Source: Dryas octopetala
Lineage: Eukaryota; Streptophyta; Magnoliopsida; Rosales; Rosaceae
DNA: 64,000 nt
Direction of reading: 5' to 3'
Assembly: GCA_963921425.1 (NCBI GenBank)
Contig: OY992834.1
Coordinates: 2,542,001 to 2,606,000, forward strand
The position numbers and the translations under genes are program-made. Below, in pieces: positions 61,565 through 64,000 of the stretch (within the stretch, counting starts at the first letter, position 1; each line of letters begins with the position of its first letter). The notes below the pieces were generated by a model that saw only the letters and a list, made by a program, of their open reading frames with translations, was not told the DNA's origin and ran no database searches.

Positions 61565-64000
61565 TAGAGCAATGGAATTGAAGAGATTGAACCAGAGAGC
61601 AGCGTCTGCAACAAGAAATGGGAATAGAGAGAATGAGAGAAGGTTTGGTGTTGGTGGTGGCTTGGTTTAGTTGTTAAAAAGGAGTAGGAAGAAGAAAAGG
61701 GTAGTAGCTTACTACTATACTAGCTTATAAGAAAGTAGCAATTAGGAGGGTAAATTTGCGATCTTCAAGAATCGTCTCAGACTGGTCTTTCTCGCAATTT
61801 TATAACCTGTGTCCTTGGCTTGTCTTTTCTGACAAACAAAAAATCTAAAAATTTAGGAAAAACTGAAAAAGAACAAGAAAAAAGAAAAACCCATTTTTCT
61901 ATTCCCTTTCTGTTTAATTTAACTATTTAAGTCAACTGGGCGTCTGGGCTACGTGCAAATCATTTTATATTGGTTCCGAAAATAACTATTAAAAAGATTT
62001 AATTTCACATTAGGATTGCATGCACTGTACCAAAATTCAAAACTAATGATTGTGGAATCTTTATTTTTTGTAGTTTTGTTAATAGTCTCCTTAATTTTGT
62101 TTATTTATTTGCATAAATGGAAATGTGAAAAATAGCGGTAATATTGTGGTATGAGATTTGTCTTTGTCCCACACTCGTCTAGTTGTCTTGAAGGGTCCGA
62201 GTGGAGGACCTGTTTTCCTAGAAAACTTGGAATCTTTATATATAACACTTACCGTTATGAACGGACCACATTAGGCAGCGGGTCGGTTGTCCTTGTCCAT
62301 ATATACCAAAACAAATTAATAAATCATTTTTGTTATAAATAAATAAATTATAAGTAAAATGAAACTTGGGATGTTTTGATTATTCAAATTAATGATCATA
62401 TATTTAGCATTAACTTAAAAGTATGACATAATCTTTATTTCAAAATAATATGTGGCTTAGTCGTGTTTTCTTTTCTCGATCAGATTCGTCAAATCCAACT
62501 CACTTATTACATACCATACATAATTTAACTTGTGTTAGCATTCATTCACTGTATTTTCCTTTTTTTTTTTAAAAAAAAAAACTATTTAAAAATGGCACCT
62601 TTACATAATTCATTCATTGTATTAGATGAATAAATGAGTGGTCTTTTTTTTTTTTTCACGTACTCTTAAAATTCAATAGTTTAATTACTATGGTTAATTT
62701 ATGTTTTAAACAATCCAAATAAGTAATTCGATTAGAGATTTCTATGAATTTGAGTATGACCCATAAGAATAAGAAAAAATTAAAGTTCAGTCATTCTGGC
62801 ATTTCTTATTTCGAAAAAATTCTTATGGTTTTTTTTTTCAAATAAAATCCTTATTTTTTATAAATAAAGTTCTTTGACCATTGTCTTGTCAAAAAAATAT
62901 GTCATTATTTTCTTATTTTTTGAAGGTATAAAGTACGGGTTCACCTCATATCTTTTCAGGGTATAGAATGAGATTTTGTGAATGTTGTATGGGTATAGAA
63001 TGAGGTTTGTGGAGACTGCATGTTAGGTTTTAACTCTGAAATTTTAGTCGCCGAGCGCTCAACGCCTAGTATATGTGAACAAGATAGAAACTAATGTACT
63101 AATATTATGTAATAATTACAATATTATTGAGTTTTAGTTAAAATTTTAAAAGCCATAAGATTTTAATTAATAAATTATAAAATTAAATAACCTAAACATA
63201 AATTTCCCTAAAAATAAAGAGGCAAAGATTCTCATAAACCATGAACATGTTACATGTCCCAATCTCTGACATGACTTGAACCAACCATTCCATATTTGGA
63301 CGCAGTAACATGCAAAAAATACAAGATATTGCTCTCAATCCCATCAATTATCAATGATGTGCATTTGGTAGCCAACTTTTTCCTCACAAACGCAACAATT
63401 CCGTACGCCATTCATTATTCTATATATTAAGACTAGCATATATATATATATATTGTATTGAAAGATTTTTTTTATTTTTTTAATATGGCATAGGTTTAAA
63501 ATTTTAAAATGGAAGATTTAGATTTAGATTTAGATTTGAATTGGTATCAAACGTTCTAATAAAAAAATGAGTTTTTTATTTTTTTTATTATAATTTGAGA
63601 ATAAAACTATATACTTAATTAAAGAAAGTTTTGCATGCATTTGTACCTACTTAGTCAACAAAGCTCTGAAAATGGAATTTATAGAGAGGTGGGAAACTGG
63701 GAATTATGTTTGTGGACGTCAATATCGGTGCACAAAGCCTCGTGTCACAATGCCTACCCTTGTGTTTCAAGGGATTGAAGTTTTTTTTTTCGGCCAAACC
63801 AAGGGATTGAAGTTAAAATACGAAACTTGGGAAAGCAACCAATTATGTGTGTTCTCTTTATTTTTTATTTTTCATCATTATCTTTTGAAAACATTGCTCA
63901 GAGTGGGAACCAATATTAGGAAAAGATCTTGGAATTTAATATCAATATATCATTCGAATAAAAATGTGGGGATGAATAAAGGGATCGATTGATGATCGAC
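61565..64000. other. Upstream of the fructokinase gene, no further gene seen
   Basis: The proximal 200 bp is the leader and promoter of the fructokinase gene. Beyond about 61900 the DNA is AT-rich with A and T tracts and a small GATTTA repeat (63512-63537). ORFs at 62151-62342 and 63672-63992 lack family features. Confidence 0.5.

Noticed and set aside
63672..63992. Plus-strand 106-codon ORF at the window end
   Set aside because: Biased, low-complexity translation with no recognisable motif. The open frame alone is not enough.

Overview
The window is nuclear DNA of a flowering plant. It is AT-rich, with compact exons split by GT-AG introns, plant-type MADS-box, LONGIFOLIA/TRM-type and cucumisin-type subtilase genes, Ty1-copia LTR elements primed by initiator tRNA-Met, a probable TRIM, and Tourist-like and Mutator-like MITEs. 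The gene set points to a eudicot. A rosid such as a member of the Rosaceae is a guess and not shown. Exon coordinates come from reading GT-AG junctions by eye and comparing paralogous copies. All intact models close in frame over their full length.

Left part (1-31,900): a tandem cluster of four plus-strand cucumisin/SBT4-like subtilase genes. Copy 1 (about 230-3146) lost its 5' end to a copia LTR that sits inside exon 2. Copy 2 (10507-13989) is intact, but a 4.95-kb copia element on the opposite strand has landed in its last codons, so the LTR supplies the stop. Copy 3 (20691-23928) is a clear pseudogene: two frame-breaking insertions in exons 1-2, a nonsense codon, catalytic His changed to Gln, a doubled Ser-motif segment and a late frameshift. 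Copy 4 (26909-30162) is intact, 773 aa. Copies 3 and 4 are each followed by a minus-strand 2OG-Fe(II) oxygenase locus, a broken fragment at 24368-25013 and an intact 241-aa gene at 30608-31822. A subtilase-oxygenase module was therefore duplicated as a block. Between copies 1 and 2 lies an array of three and a partial fourth unit of about 1.75 kb, each full unit carrying a GC-richer palindrome of about 115 bp.

Middle part (32,000-47,000): two large inverted-repeat elements (one with a perfect 9-bp target duplication, Mutator-like), then a SOC1/AGL42-like MADS-box gene (36513-41845, 215 aa). Its promoter region carries a duplicated G-box segment. Its 2.9-kb first intron holds a TRIM-like retroelement, a dispersed repeat also present between subtilase copies 3 and 4, and a Tourist-like MITE. 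A third foldback element lies at 44.4 kb.

Right part (47,000-64,000): an intact LONGIFOLIA/TRM-type DUF4378 gene (47250-49741, 689 aa), a MITE-bearing intergenic region, then two minus-strand genes: an uncharacterised coiled-coil protein with an RG-rich tail (253 aa) and a fructokinase of the PfkB family (360 aa). The last 2.4 kb shows no supportable gene.

The most notable signals are the retroelement-driven remodelling of the subtilase cluster, the palindromic 1.75-kb tandem array, and the inverted-repeat elements. One of these carries E2F-like motifs.
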